Notes: generated by a model from the sequence alone, not told the origin. DNA of 20,920 nt from DATILL01 sp035476575 (GCA_035476575.1 DATILL010000142.1:1-20920); one strand, 5' to 3'; shown: positions 7,377 through 14,083, numbered from the stretch's first letter. Translations and numbers: made by a program.

Positions 7377-8281
7377 GAGACCGGCTGGCCGGCGCCGCGT
7401 ACGCGGCTGGCTGGCGGCTGGTCCGGGCGCTGCCCGAGCCTGTTGCCCGCCGTGCGTTCACCGCGGGAGCCGACCTGGCCGCTCGCCGGCAGGGGCCGGG
7501 CACCCGCCGGCTGGTCGCCAACCTGCGCCGGGTGGTGGGCGGTGAGCCGTCGCCGGAGCTCGTCCGGGCCGCGCTGCGCTCCTACGGGCGGTACTGGCTG
7601 GAGACCTTCCGGCTGCCCGTCATGGACCACCCGGCCGTGGTCGCGGCCACCCGCACCGAGGGCGTCGACAACCTCGACAAGGCCTACGCCGACGGCCGTG
7701 GCGTGATCGTGGCGCTGCCGCACATGGGTAACTGGGACGTGGCCGCGATCTGGACGATCGCCCACGGCATGCCGTTCACCACGGTGGCTGAGCGGCTGCG
7801 GCCGGAGTCGCTGTACCGCCGGTTCCTGGCCTACCGGGAGAGCCTCGGCGTGGAGGTGCTGCCGCTGACCGGCGGCGCCCGGCCAGCCGTCGAGGTGCTG
7901 GCCGAGCGGCTGCGGGCCGGCCGGGTCATCTGCCTGGTCGGTGACCGCGACCTCACCCGGTCCGGCGTCGAGGTCGACCTCTTTGGCGAGCGGGCCCGGA
8001 TGCCGTCCGGTCCCGCCCTGCTCGCCGCCACCACCGGCGCCGCACTGCTGCCGGTGGGGCTGTGGTTCGAGGGAGAGGGCTGGGGGCAGGGGATCGGCCC
8101 GCCGGTCCCGGTGCCGGAGCAGGGCCGCCTGCGGGACCGGGTGGCAGCGGCCACCCAGGCGCTCGCCGACGCCTTCGCCGTACGGATTGCTGCACATCCG
8201 GCAGACTGGCACATGCTGCAACGCCTCTGGCTCGCCGACCTCGACCCGGCGAAGAAGTCCGGGGCCGGCGGGGGAGGCTGA
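7373..8281 (+). CDS. patA: Phosphatidylinositol mannoside acyltransferase
   Basis: A 302-aa membrane-associated enzyme of the LPLAT/HtrB-like acyltransferase family. It moves a fatty acyl chain onto the mannose of PIM1 or PIM2 at the inner face of the membrane. The catalytic HX4D motif is His117-Asp122 in PHMGNWD. Further family blocks are AERLRPESLYRRFLAYRESL, VCLVGDRDL-like text at VICLVGDRDLTRSGVEVDLF and ARMPSGPALLAATTG. The ATG at 7373 lies within the stop codon of pgsA (ATGA), which suggests translational coupling. pimA begins 6 nt after its stop. The order pgsA-patA-pimA is the standard actinobacterial PIM operon. Confidence 0.93.
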   Translation: MRDRLAGAAYAAGWRLVRALPEPVARRAFTAGADLAARRQGPGTRRLVANLRRVVGGEPSPELVRAALRSYGRYWLETFRLPVMDHPAVVAATRTEGVDNLDKAYADGRGVIVALPHMGNWDVAAIWTIAHGMPFTTVAERLRPESLYRRFLAYRESLGVEVLPLTGGARPAVEVLAERLRAGRVICLVGDRDLTRSGVEVDLFGERARMPSGPALLAATTGAALLPVGLWFEGEGWGQGIGPPVPVPEQGRLRDRVAAATQALADAFAVRIAAHPADWHMLQRLWLADLDPAKKSGAGGGG

Positions 8282-8287
8282 GTCCGG

Positions 8288-9445
8288 ATGCGGGTGGGCA
8301 TCGTGTGCCCGTACTCCTGGGACATCCCGGGAGGGGTGCAGGCGCACGTCCGGGACCTGGCCGAGGCCCTGATCGGCATGGGCCATCAGGTCTCGGTGCT
8401 CGCGCCCGGCGATGATGACGCCTCCGGCGACGTCCCGGTGCCGCCGTACGTCGTGCCGGCCGGGCGGGCGGTGCCGGTGCGGTACAACGGCTCGGTGGCC
8501 CGGCTGCAGTTCGGCCCGGTGTCGGCGGCTCGGGTCCGGCGTTGGCTGCGCGACGGCAACTTCGACGTGTTGCACGTGCACGAGCCCATCGCGCCGAGCC
8601 TGTCGCTGCTGGCCACCATGCTGGCCCGCGGCCCGATCGTGGCCACCTTCCACACCGCCACCGACCGGTCCCGGTTCCTGGAGGCCGCGGCCGGGTTCCT
8701 GCAGCCGTTCATGGAGAAGATCCGCGGCCGGATCGCGGTGTCCCCGGCGGCCCGCAAGGTGCAGGTCGAGCACCTCGGCGGTGACGCGGTGGAGATCCCG
8801 AACGGCGTGGCGGTCGCGCGGTACGCCGCCGCCATGCCGCTGCCCGGGTACCCGCGGCCCGGCGGCACGGTGGGGTTCGTCGGCCGGTACGGCGAGCCGC
8901 GCAAGGGCCTGCCGGTGCTGCTCGACGCGCTGGCCAGGCTGGCGCCGGAGCGGCCGGGGCTGCGGCTGCTGGTGGCCGGGCGGGGCGACGCCGAGGAGCT
9001 GCGGGCTGGGCTGCCCGCCGGGCTGGCCGGTCGGGTTGACCTGCTCGGACAGGTCAGCGAGGCGGACAAGGCCCGGATGCTGCGCAGCATCGACGTGTAC
9101 TGCGCGCCCAACACAGGCGGGGAGAGCTTCGGCATCATCCTGCTGGAGGCGATGGCGGCCGGCGCGCCGATCGTGGCCAGTGACCTGGACGCCTTCCGCC
9201 GAGTGCTGGACGGCGCCGGGGTGCTGTTCCGCACCGGTGACAGCGCCGGCCTGGCCCGGGCGCTGGCCTTGGTCCTGGACGGCGTCGATCGCCGGGTCAC
9301 GCTGGCCCGGGCCGGGGCCGAGGTGGTCTGCGGCTACGACTGGCCGGTGGTCGCCCGGCAGGTGGTCCGGGTGTACGAGACGGTGGCCGCCGCCGAGCCG
9401 GGCCAGGTCACCGACGACTCCGCGGCCCCCGCCGGGGCGCCGTGA
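8288..9445 (+). CDS. pimA: GDP-mannose-dependent phosphatidylinositol alpha-mannosyltransferase PimA
   Basis: A 385-aa GT4-family retaining glycosyltransferase that adds the first mannose to phosphatidylinositol on the cytoplasmic side of the membrane. The N-terminal Rossmann domain opens MRVGIVCPYSWDIPGGVQAH, with the acceptor-side loop and HVHEPIAPSL. The C-terminal donor-binding domain has VGRYGEPRKGLPVLLDAL (Arg/Lys for the phosphates) and the E-x7-E motif Glu279-Glu287 in GESFGIILLEAMAAGAP. Length and motifs match mycobacterial PimA. ATG 8288 follows the patA stop by 6 nt, so both are in one operon with pgsA. Confidence 0.95.
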   Translation: MRVGIVCPYSWDIPGGVQAHVRDLAEALIGMGHQVSVLAPGDDDASGDVPVPPYVVPAGRAVPVRYNGSVARLQFGPVSAARVRRWLRDGNFDVLHVHEPIAPSLSLLATMLARGPIVATFHTATDRSRFLEAAAGFLQPFMEKIRGRIAVSPAARKVQVEHLGGDAVEIPNGVAVARYAAAMPLPGYPRPGGTVGFVGRYGEPRKGLPVLLDALARLAPERPGLRLLVAGRGDAEELRAGLPAGLAGRVDLLGQVSEADKARMLRSIDVYCAPNTGGESFGIILLEAMAAGAPIVASDLDAFRRVLDGAGVLFRTGDSAGLARALALVLDGVDRRVTLARAGAEVVCGYDWPVVARQVVRVYETVAAAEPGQVTDDSAAPAGAP

Positions 9446-9461
9446 CCGCCGCTGGGACGCC

Positions 9462-9989
9462 GTGATCACGGTGGTGGCGGTGGTGGCGGTGGTGGCGCTG
9501 CTCGCCACCTGGGTCACCTCGCTGGCCTCCCGGGTCGACCGGCTGCACAGCCGGGTGGATGCGGCCCGGGCTACCTTGGACGCGCAGCTCGTCCGCCGGG
9601 CCGCGGCCGTGCAGGCGCTGGTCGACCGCGACCCGGACCGCCTCGGGCTGGAGCTGGCCGGCCGGCTGCGGACCGCTGCACGAGCCGCTCTGGACGCCGA
9701 CGACCCGCTTCGCGAGACCGCTGAGAACGACCTCGGCCGGGCACTGCAGGAGCTGCCCGACGGCCAGGACGGCATGCTGACGCGGGACCTGGCCGACGCG
9801 TCCAGCCGGGTGCTGCTGGCCCGGCGGTTCTTCAACGACGCGGTACGTGACACCCGCTCGCTGCGCGGCCGCTGGCTGCCGAGGCTGCTCCGGCTCGGTG
9901 GCCGGCGCCCGCTCCCGGAGTTCTTCGAGATCGACGAGGTTTCGTCCGTGCCCGCGCGCGGGGGCAGAGACTACGACAGACCCTCCTGA
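9462..9989 (+). CDS. Small membrane-anchored protein at the end of the PIM operon
   Basis: About 175 residues. A GTG start at 9462, 16 nt after the pimA stop, opens directly into a transmembrane helix (ITVVAVVAVVALLATWVTSL). A helical, coiled-coil-like domain follows: RVDRLHSRVDAARATLDAQL, then TAENDLGRALQEL, LLARRFFNDAVRDTRSLRG and PLPEFFEIDEV. The arrangement is LemA-like, and I recall similar unnamed proteins behind pimA in other actinobacteria. The function is unknown; its position suggests a cell-envelope role. No ribosome binding site is evident, so coupling to pimA is likely. The membrane helix is encoded by a GTGGTGGCG repeat (9471-9497). Other start codons are possible. Confidence 0.7.
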   Translation: MITVVAVVAVVALLATWVTSLASRVDRLHSRVDAARATLDAQLVRRAAAVQALVDRDPDRLGLELAGRLRTAARAALDADDPLRETAENDLGRALQELPDGQDGMLTRDLADASSRVLLARRFFNDAVRDTRSLRGRWLPRLLRLGGRRPLPEFFEIDEVSSVPARGGRDYDRPS

Positions 9990-10024
9990 CCGGTTGTCCT
10001 CGCACCGTCTCGCGAGGTAGACAG

Positions 10025-10059
10025 GGTGTTCCGGGCCGCGTGGTGTTCCGGGCCGCGTG
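10025..10059. repeat. 17-bp tandem duplication upstream of the graspetide genes
   Basis: Two copies of GGTGTTCCGGGCCGCGT start at 10025 and 10042, about 90-120 bp before the precursor start. They lie upstream of the possible -10 box at 10078, where a regulator could bind. Confidence 0.75.
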
Positions 10060-10074
10060 CACCGGACGGGGGAA

Positions 10075-10083
10075 TGCTATTGT
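10075..10083 (+). promoter_or_regulatory. Possible extended -10 promoter of the graspetide operon
   Basis: TGCTATTGT (TGn followed by TATTGT at 10078-10083) fits an extended -10 element, placing the transcript start near 10090 and leaving a leader of about 60 nt. No -35 box is convincing. TTGATA at 10101-10106 has no suitable partner. The assignment is tentative. Confidence 0.3.
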
Positions 10084-10148
10084 CGGCCCGCTGTGCGAAG
10101 TTGATAGTTGCTTGTCTATCGGCCCGCCTAGCGGTTTGGAGGCGAAGA

Positions 10149-10421
10149 ATGTCAGATGACCCGCTCATGCCGGCGTTCCGCCGGTTTCCTCGGGACCTGT
10201 GGCCACCTGTAGGAAGTGTTGAGATGCCGAGCAATGCCCGGCCGTTCGTGCTGCGCGGCGCTGTGGTAGGTGGTGCTGTGGTAAGTGGTGCCGTGGCTGA
10301 GATGATGGACGCGAAACACCGTACGCCAAAGACGCGGGTTCCGCATACGACTCCGACGACGAGCGACGGACAGGATGGTCCGATAACGGTCCCGGACATG
10401 CATTACACGCCGGATGACTGA
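10149..10421 (+). CDS. tgmA: ATP-grasp-modified RiPP (graspetide) precursor peptide
   Basis: A 90-aa precursor with a textbook GGAGG at 10138-10142 and a 6-nt gap to ATG 10149. The leader holds RPFVLR at 31-36, matching the conserved PFxLR-type recognition motif of ATP-grasp-targeted peptides, followed by a probable helix built from a repeated GAVVG/GAVVS/GAVAE unit (37-51). The C-terminal core is rich in ring-forming residues: TTPTTSDGQDGPITVPD at 67-83, then MHYTPDD. Thr67/68/70/71/80/87 and Ser72 could be ester donors; Asp83, 89 and 90 could be acceptors; Asp73-Gly74 and Asp76-Gly77 are aspartimide-prone. The gene overlaps the ATP-grasp gene by 8 nt. Lack of Cys excludes lanthipeptide or sactipeptide chemistry. 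Ring topology is inferred. Confidence 0.85.
   Translation: MSDDPLMPAFRRFPRDLWPPVGSVEMPSNARPFVLRGAVVGGAVVSGAVAEMMDAKHRTPKTRVPHTTPTTSDGQDGPITVPDMHYTPDD
10257..10301 (+). repeat. Three 15-bp repeats inside the precursor leader
   Basis: Codon-aligned units at 10257, 10272 and 10287 encode GAVVG, GAVVS and GAVAE. The first two differ at only two bases (GGCGCTGTGGTAGGT and GGTGCTGTGGTAAGT), so the leader helix probably grew by recent tandem duplication. Confidence 0.8.
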
Positions 10422-11388
10422 CGGGTCGGCTCGGGTTCTCATCGTCAGCGCCCGAGGCGATTGGTCGGGCTTATCTGTGGCCGACCGGCTCGCCGCTCGG
10501 GGCGTGAACTATTCCTGGCTGGATCCAGCGGACTTTCCGCAGCGTGTCGTCCTGGCCGCGAGATTCGAGGGATCGTGGGCAGTCCGCCTCACCACACCGG
10601 GTGGAGCGATCGATCTAGACGACGTCGTGGCGGTGTTCTACCGGCGGCCAGGTGACTTCGAGATGCCGCCGGGCCTGTCCGCGCCCGAGCTGAGGTTTGC
10701 CCGCGCCCAGGCGCGCGTTGGCCTGGGCGGCGTCCTCGTGTCGTTGCCAGCTCGTTGGGTTAACCACCCGTCCTCGCTGGCTGACGCGGAGTACAAGCCG
10801 CACCAGCTCGCGTTGGCCGCTGCCGCCGGCCTGGTCACGCCACGCACCGTGGTCACGAACGACCCAGAGGTGGTGCGTGCCTTTGCCGATGAGGTCGGCG
10901 ACGTGGTGGTGAAGCCCCTGGCCGAACCGATCATCTACGAAGCGGGCACGTACACACCGGTGTGGACCCGTCGGCTGTCGCGGCCGGAAATGTCGGACCT
11001 GGCCGGGGTCGAGGTCACCGCCCACTTGTTCCAGGAATGGGTTGAGAAAGTATACGAGGTCAGGTTGACCGTGGTCGGGGATCGTTTCTTCCCGGTCGCT
11101 ATCGTGGCTGGTTCGGATGCGGCGCGCATTGACTGGCGCTCCGACTATGCGGCCCTGACCTACCGTCGTGTCGAGTGTCCTGACGATGTTGTGGCGGGTG
11201 TGCTGAGGGTCCTTTCGGCCAGCCGCCTGAGATATGGAGCCTTTGACTTCATTGTGGATCGCTCCGGGCAGTGGTTGTTCCTTGAATGCAACGGCTCGGG
11301 CCAATGGGGTTGGCTCGCCGACGAATGCGGGCTGCCAGTTGCGGACGCGATCGCCGACGAGCTCGTTGGCGGTGGATGTGATGGCTGA
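10414..11388 (+). CDS. tgmB: ATP-grasp ribosomal peptide maturase (graspetide ester ligase)
   Basis: A 324-aa ATP-grasp ligase of the MvdD/TgmB group. It activates Asp/Glu side chains of the precursor as acyl phosphates and joins them to Thr/Ser hydroxyls (or Lys amines). Visible blocks are FYRRPGDF (75-82), WVNHPSSLADAEYKPHQL (115-132) with Lys128, VVVKPLAE with Lys167 for ATP, FQEWVEKVYEVRLTVVG (206-222), GAFDFIVD (275-282) and the metal-binding ECNGSGQWGWL (291-301), equivalent to the ExNPxGQW signature. ATG 10414 overlaps the precursor by 8 nt. More A/T-ending codons are seen here than in the following gene, a hint of transfer. The immediate neighbours give the substrate and partner. Confidence 0.92.
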   Translation: MTDGSARVLIVSARGDWSGLSVADRLAARGVNYSWLDPADFPQRVVLAARFEGSWAVRLTTPGGAIDLDDVVAVFYRRPGDFEMPPGLSAPELRFARAQARVGLGGVLVSLPARWVNHPSSLADAEYKPHQLALAAAAGLVTPRTVVTNDPEVVRAFADEVGDVVVKPLAEPIIYEAGTYTPVWTRRLSRPEMSDLAGVEVTAHLFQEWVEKVYEVRLTVVGDRFFPVAIVAGSDAARIDWRSDYAALTYRRVECPDDVVAGVLRVLSASRLRYGAFDFIVDRSGQWLFLECNGSGQWGWLADECGLPVADAIADELVGGGCDG

Positions 11389-12499
11389 CAATGGCTGGCG
11401 CGGTCATGCGGTCGCCATGGCCGATCGGCTCGCCGTGGCTGGGGGGCTCGCCGACCCGGCGTGGCGGGCGGCGTTCACCGCCGTACCCCGACACCTTTTC
11501 GTGCCCGGGCAGCCGTTGGACGTCGCCTACTCCGCCCGGCCGATCGTTACCCAGGTACGCCCGGCACCGGTCGCGGGCGGCGGCTCGGTCGCGCTGCCGT
11601 CGTCCTCGGCGAGCGCGCCAGGCGCCATGGCCGTCATGCTGGACCGCCTCGCAGTCCGTCCCGGGCACCGGGTGCTGGAGATCGGGACCGGCACCGGCTA
11701 CAACGCGGCACTGCTGTGCCATCGGCTCGGTGCCGACGCCGTCCACTCGGTCGACATCGATCCTGACCTCGTGGCCACCGCGCGCCGCGTGCTCGCCAGC
11801 CTGGGATACCACCCGACGCTGGCCACCGGCGACGGCTACGACGGCCTGCCGGCCGGGGCGCCGTACGACGCCATCCTGGCGACCTGCGGGATCAGCCACA
11901 TCCCACCGGCCTGGGTCCGTCAGCTCGCACCGGGCGGGCGGATCGTGGCGCCGATGACGGGTGGGCTGGACGCGGCGTTGCTGGTCCTCAGCAAGAGTGC
12001 CGATGACGAGGTGGTCGGCCGTTTCGACCCGGTACGGGTCGCGTTCATGCCGATGCGGCCGGAGCTCACCAACCCACTGGCCACGGCCGGGACACTCGGC
12101 TCCGCCGCCGCGCTGATGGCAGCCTACGGCACCACCGACTCCGACCCGACCGCGCTCGTCGACCCTGCCGACGACCTCGCGCTGTTCCTGCACCTGCACA
12201 TCCCGGGCCTGACCATCGGGTCGTGCACCCACCCCCACCTCGGCGAGGCGGTCACCCTCAGCGACGCCGGCTCGATCGCCGAGGCCGCTCTCTCCTCGGC
12301 AGGTCCCGGCCGGTGGACCGTGCTCCAGCGCGGACCACGGCGGCTCTGGGACACCGCCGAACACGCCGTACGGCTGTGGGAGACCCTGGGCCGGCCGGCT
12401 CGGTCCCGGCTCGGCATTACCGCCCTCGACGACACCACCCGCCAGTACGTGTGGCTGGACGAGCCCGACGGACCGTACTCCTGGCCCATGCCGCTGTGA
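11381..12499 (+). CDS. tgmC: PIMT-like O-methyltransferase of the graspetide pathway
   Basis: A 372-aa SAM-dependent methyltransferase related to protein-L-isoaspartate O-methyltransferase. The N-terminal ~220 residues hold the PIMT hallmarks: AVPRHLFVP (34-42), the SSSASAPGAMAVML segment (74-87), SAM motif I VLEIGTGTGYNAALL (98-112) and the acidic loop SVDIDPD (123-129). A ~150-residue extension then reaches the C-terminus; ordinary PIMT repair enzymes of about 210 residues lack it, while RiPP-associated homologues have it. In such systems the enzyme methylates a core Asp, which then closes to an aspartimide with loss of methanol. ATG 11381 overlaps tgmB by 8 nt, repeating the tgmA-tgmB arrangement. 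Aspartimide rather than stable methyl ester is inferred. Confidence 0.9.
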   Translation: MADNGWRGHAVAMADRLAVAGGLADPAWRAAFTAVPRHLFVPGQPLDVAYSARPIVTQVRPAPVAGGGSVALPSSSASAPGAMAVMLDRLAVRPGHRVLEIGTGTGYNAALLCHRLGADAVHSVDIDPDLVATARRVLASLGYHPTLATGDGYDGLPAGAPYDAILATCGISHIPPAWVRQLAPGGRIVAPMTGGLDAALLVLSKSADDEVVGRFDPVRVAFMPMRPELTNPLATAGTLGSAAALMAAYGTTDSDPTALVDPADDLALFLHLHIPGLTIGSCTHPHLGEAVTLSDAGSIAEAALSSAGPGRWTVLQRGPRRLWDTAEHAVRLWETLGRPARSRLGITALDDTTRQYVWLDEPDGPYSWPMPL

Positions 12500-12533
12500 C
12501 CGGTGCACCTGTCCGGCTCAACCGCTACCGAGA

Positions 12534-13322
12534 TTATTTGATCTCGCGGATGCCGTCTGCCGGGCGAGCTGGCTGGGCGCTGAAGTCGTACTGGAGTACG
12601 TACGCGGACGCGGACAGTGTGATGTCGCTGGCTTCTACGGCTGTGTCGGCCGCGTCGAACGCGGTGCGGACCATGCTGATCACGGGTGTGCCGCTCGCGA
12701 GTTCCAAGGCACTCATTTCTTCGGCGGTGGGCATCCGGGCGTGCAGCTCCTCGGTGAACCGCTCCGGCGCGCGGCCGATGTCAGCGAGGCGTGCATAGAT
12801 GCCGCCTGGCCCAGTGTCGGGAGACGCGATAGGTGTGCCTTTCGCGAGATCGGCAGGAATGTATGACGTGGCGAGCTGTACCGGCTCGCCATCAACGAGA
12901 TACCGTCTGCGTCGCGAGATGATCGGGGTGCCTGGCGGGATGCCGAGCAGGTGTGCGACAGGGTCGGTGGCGGGCAGCTTCTCGATGATCAGCCGGTCGA
13001 CGGTGACCGGTGCCGTGCTGGAGTCGACCTCCCACATCGACCGGCCGGCACCCCACACGTCTCGGCTGAGCCGCCGTGAGCAGAGCCGACGTACGGGGCG
13101 AAAGGTTCGGACGTAGACTCCGGAGCCCTTGCGCGCGATGGCGAGTCCTTCGTTCTGGAGAGCTACGAGTGCCTGTCGGGCTGTCATGCGGGCGACGCCG
13201 TAGCTCTGCATCAGGCCGTTCTCGCCGGGAAGCCGGTCGCCATCGCGTAGCTCGCCCGAGCGGATCATCTCGCGGAGGTCCGCCGCGATGCGCTCGTGCT
13301 TCCGCTGCCGGGCCTCTGGCAC
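12534..13322 (-). CDS. GntR-family (HutC/UTRA) transcriptional regulator
   Basis: About 262 residues. The N-terminal winged helix includes HERIAADLREMIRSGELRDG, GENGLMQSYGVARMTARQAL and EGLAIARKGSGVYVR. The C-terminal UTRA ligand domain shows the usual pattern of variable effector pocket and strands (ISRRRRYLVDGEPVQLATSY, ELHARMPTAEEMSALEL, TPVISMVRTAFDA). GTG at 13322 is chosen because GGAAAGG lies 8 nt upstream; a TTG at 13343 has no properly spaced site. The gene is divergent from a cryptic promoter with palindromic operators, which it probably represses, and convergent with tgmC at 34 bp. The effector is not predictable. Confidence 0.85.
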   Translation of the reverse strand: MPEARQRKHERIAADLREMIRSGELRDGDRLPGENGLMQSYGVARMTARQALVALQNEGLAIARKGSGVYVRTFRPVRRLCSRRLSRDVWGAGRSMWEVDSSTAPVTVDRLIIEKLPATDPVAHLLGIPPGTPIISRRRRYLVDGEPVQLATSYIPADLAKGTPIASPDTGPGGIYARLADIGRAPERFTEELHARMPTAEEMSALELASGTPVISMVRTAFDAADTAVEASDITLSASAYVLQYDFSAQPARPADGIREIK

Positions 13323-13345
13323 GTGCCTGACCTTTCCGCTCAACC

Positions 13346-13355
13346 CCTATAGAGG
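13346..13355. promoter_or_regulatory. Possible GntR operator half near the regulator start
   Basis: CCTATAGAGG, seen on the minus strand as CCTCTATAGG, resembles the CTCTAGAG-type palindromes at 13401 and 13438. It sits 24 bp before the regulator's start codon, fitting autoregulation. Confidence 0.4.
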
Positions 13356-13394
13356 CTGTCACCGTACCCGGGTCCCGGCTAGGCGACCCGACTC

Positions 13395-13423
13395 TTGACA
13401 TCTCTAGGGATGCTTGTTCTACT
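13395..13423 (+). promoter_or_regulatory. Strong sigma-70-type promoter directed away from gntR
   Basis: A perfect -35 TTGACA (13395-13400), a 17-nt spacer and TCTACT (13418-13423, 4 of 6 matches to TATAAT). TCTCTAGGGA, a near-palindrome, occupies the spacer. This is the clearest -35 element in the window and points toward the Cys-rich ORF, the frameshifted gene and the XRE gene. Confidence 0.65.
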
Positions 13424-13437
13424 GCGTCTGGACAGTT

Positions 13438-13449
13438 CTCTCTAGAGAG
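13438..13449. promoter_or_regulatory. 12-bp palindromic operator just downstream of the promoter
   Basis: CTCTCTAGAGAG is a perfect palindrome located about 15 bp after the -10 box, in the expected repressor position. With TCTCTAGGGA at 13401-13410 inside the promoter spacer it forms two sites 37 bp apart centre to centre. Both are likely targets of the adjacent GntR regulator, by analogy with HutC-type operators. Confidence 0.5.
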
Positions 13450-13672
13450 GTAGAAACCTTGCGAATGGTCTCGGGCGGTGGGCGGTGAGGACGTTGCCAC
13501 CGCGGGTCGAGGTTCCTGGCTCCTCGGCGGGCCGCGTCCCGCGCGTGGGCATGGATCTTCCCGGACAGGGTGACCAACCGGGCACGCTCACCTCTCTGGG
13601 GGTGAGTGTAGGCGGCGGTCGCGCCGGACCCTGAGGCCACGGCCGGGGAGCAGGACACGACCGATCTGTGAG

Positions 13673-13948
13673 GTGTGTCGGGCGCCGTCCGGGCACTGCT
13701 TCTGTGACGTGCCGGCGGATCGGCTGCGGTACCTGGCGGCGCAGGTCTCGATGGTCCACTACCCGACCGTGGACGGACGGTGTCACGGGTGCGGGTACTC
13801 CCTCGCGCTGTGCGGGTACCTCGCGCTGATCCGGCAGGCCGCGTCGATACCGGGCCGACGGCGCGCGCTGTGTCGGCCAGCGTGCGGCAGTAGATCGTCA
13901 CGTGCGTCGTCCACTACGACCTGCCCGAGGCGGACATCGCGTTCCTGA
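13673..13948 (+). CDS. Possible small Cys-rich protein
   Basis: The credible part reads VCRAPSGHCFCDVPADRLRY, then LAAQVSMVHYPTVDGRCHGC and GYSLALCGYLALIRQAA. Cys pairs (two Cys before the first residue block counting CEVC just upstream, CFC, CHGC) suggest a zinc-binding or zinc-ribbon-like module. GTG 13673 is used only because no better start exists; the frame is open upstream and the CEVC pair would be included by an earlier start. Residues after about 13870 look out of frame and overlap the next degenerate gene. It lies in the presumed GntR-controlled transcript. I do not recognise a named family. Confidence 0.4.
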   Translation: MCRAPSGHCFCDVPADRLRYLAAQVSMVHYPTVDGRCHGCGYSLALCGYLALIRQAASIPGRRRALCRPACGSRSSRASSTTTCPRRTSRS

Positions 13949-14083
13949 CTGCGGCAGAGCGGCCTGCCCGACGCCGACGTGTGCACCGTCCGCGCCGTGC
14001 TCGCCGCACACGGCCTCGACCCGCCGCAACCCGTCTCACTACTTCCGACCCGACCACCCGCACCAGAACGGAGTGACGCATGA
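13894..14083 (+). pseudogene. Small gene with a +1 frameshift, upstream of the XRE gene
   Basis: One frame reads IVTCVVHYDLPEADIAFLTA AE and then loses sense. Skipping one base (C at 13960, in GAGCGGCCTG) continues it as GLPDADVCTVRAVLAAHGLD and a tail ending PPAPERSDA, whose TGA overlaps the XRE start as ATGA. The two halves join smoothly into a ~60-residue protein, which argues for a real gene with a single-base insertion (or a sequencing error). An in-frame TAG at 13891 and no ATG/GTG start upstream point to further decay. The family is not named. Confidence 0.5.

Noticed and set aside
6938..9853. Minus-strand open frame of 971 codons opposite the PIM operon
   Set aside because: The plus strand holds pgsA, patA and pimA with intact catalytic motifs. 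The antisense frame is His/Arg/Gly/Pro repetitive and shows no family pattern.
10101..10129. TTGATA as a -35 box for the graspetide operon
   Set aside because: No plausible -10 hexamer lies 16-19 nt downstream.
10149..10421. Lanthipeptide, sactipeptide or lasso precursor
   Set aside because: It has no Cys, and the adjacent enzymes are an ATP-grasp ligase and a PIMT-like methyltransferase, not a cyclase, radical SAM enzyme or lasso machinery.
12529..12546. CGAGAT/ATCTCG hairpin between tgmC and gntR as a terminator
   Set aside because: Only a 6-bp stem with a 6-nt loop and no T run; it is too weak to call.
13419..13901. Minus-strand frame containing LSGKIHAHARDAARRGARNL
   Set aside because: The segment 13430-13570 looks protein-like, but the frame covers the GntR-side promoter and operators, has no credible start and turns to low-complexity sequence upstream. 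It could be a relic, but evidence is too thin.
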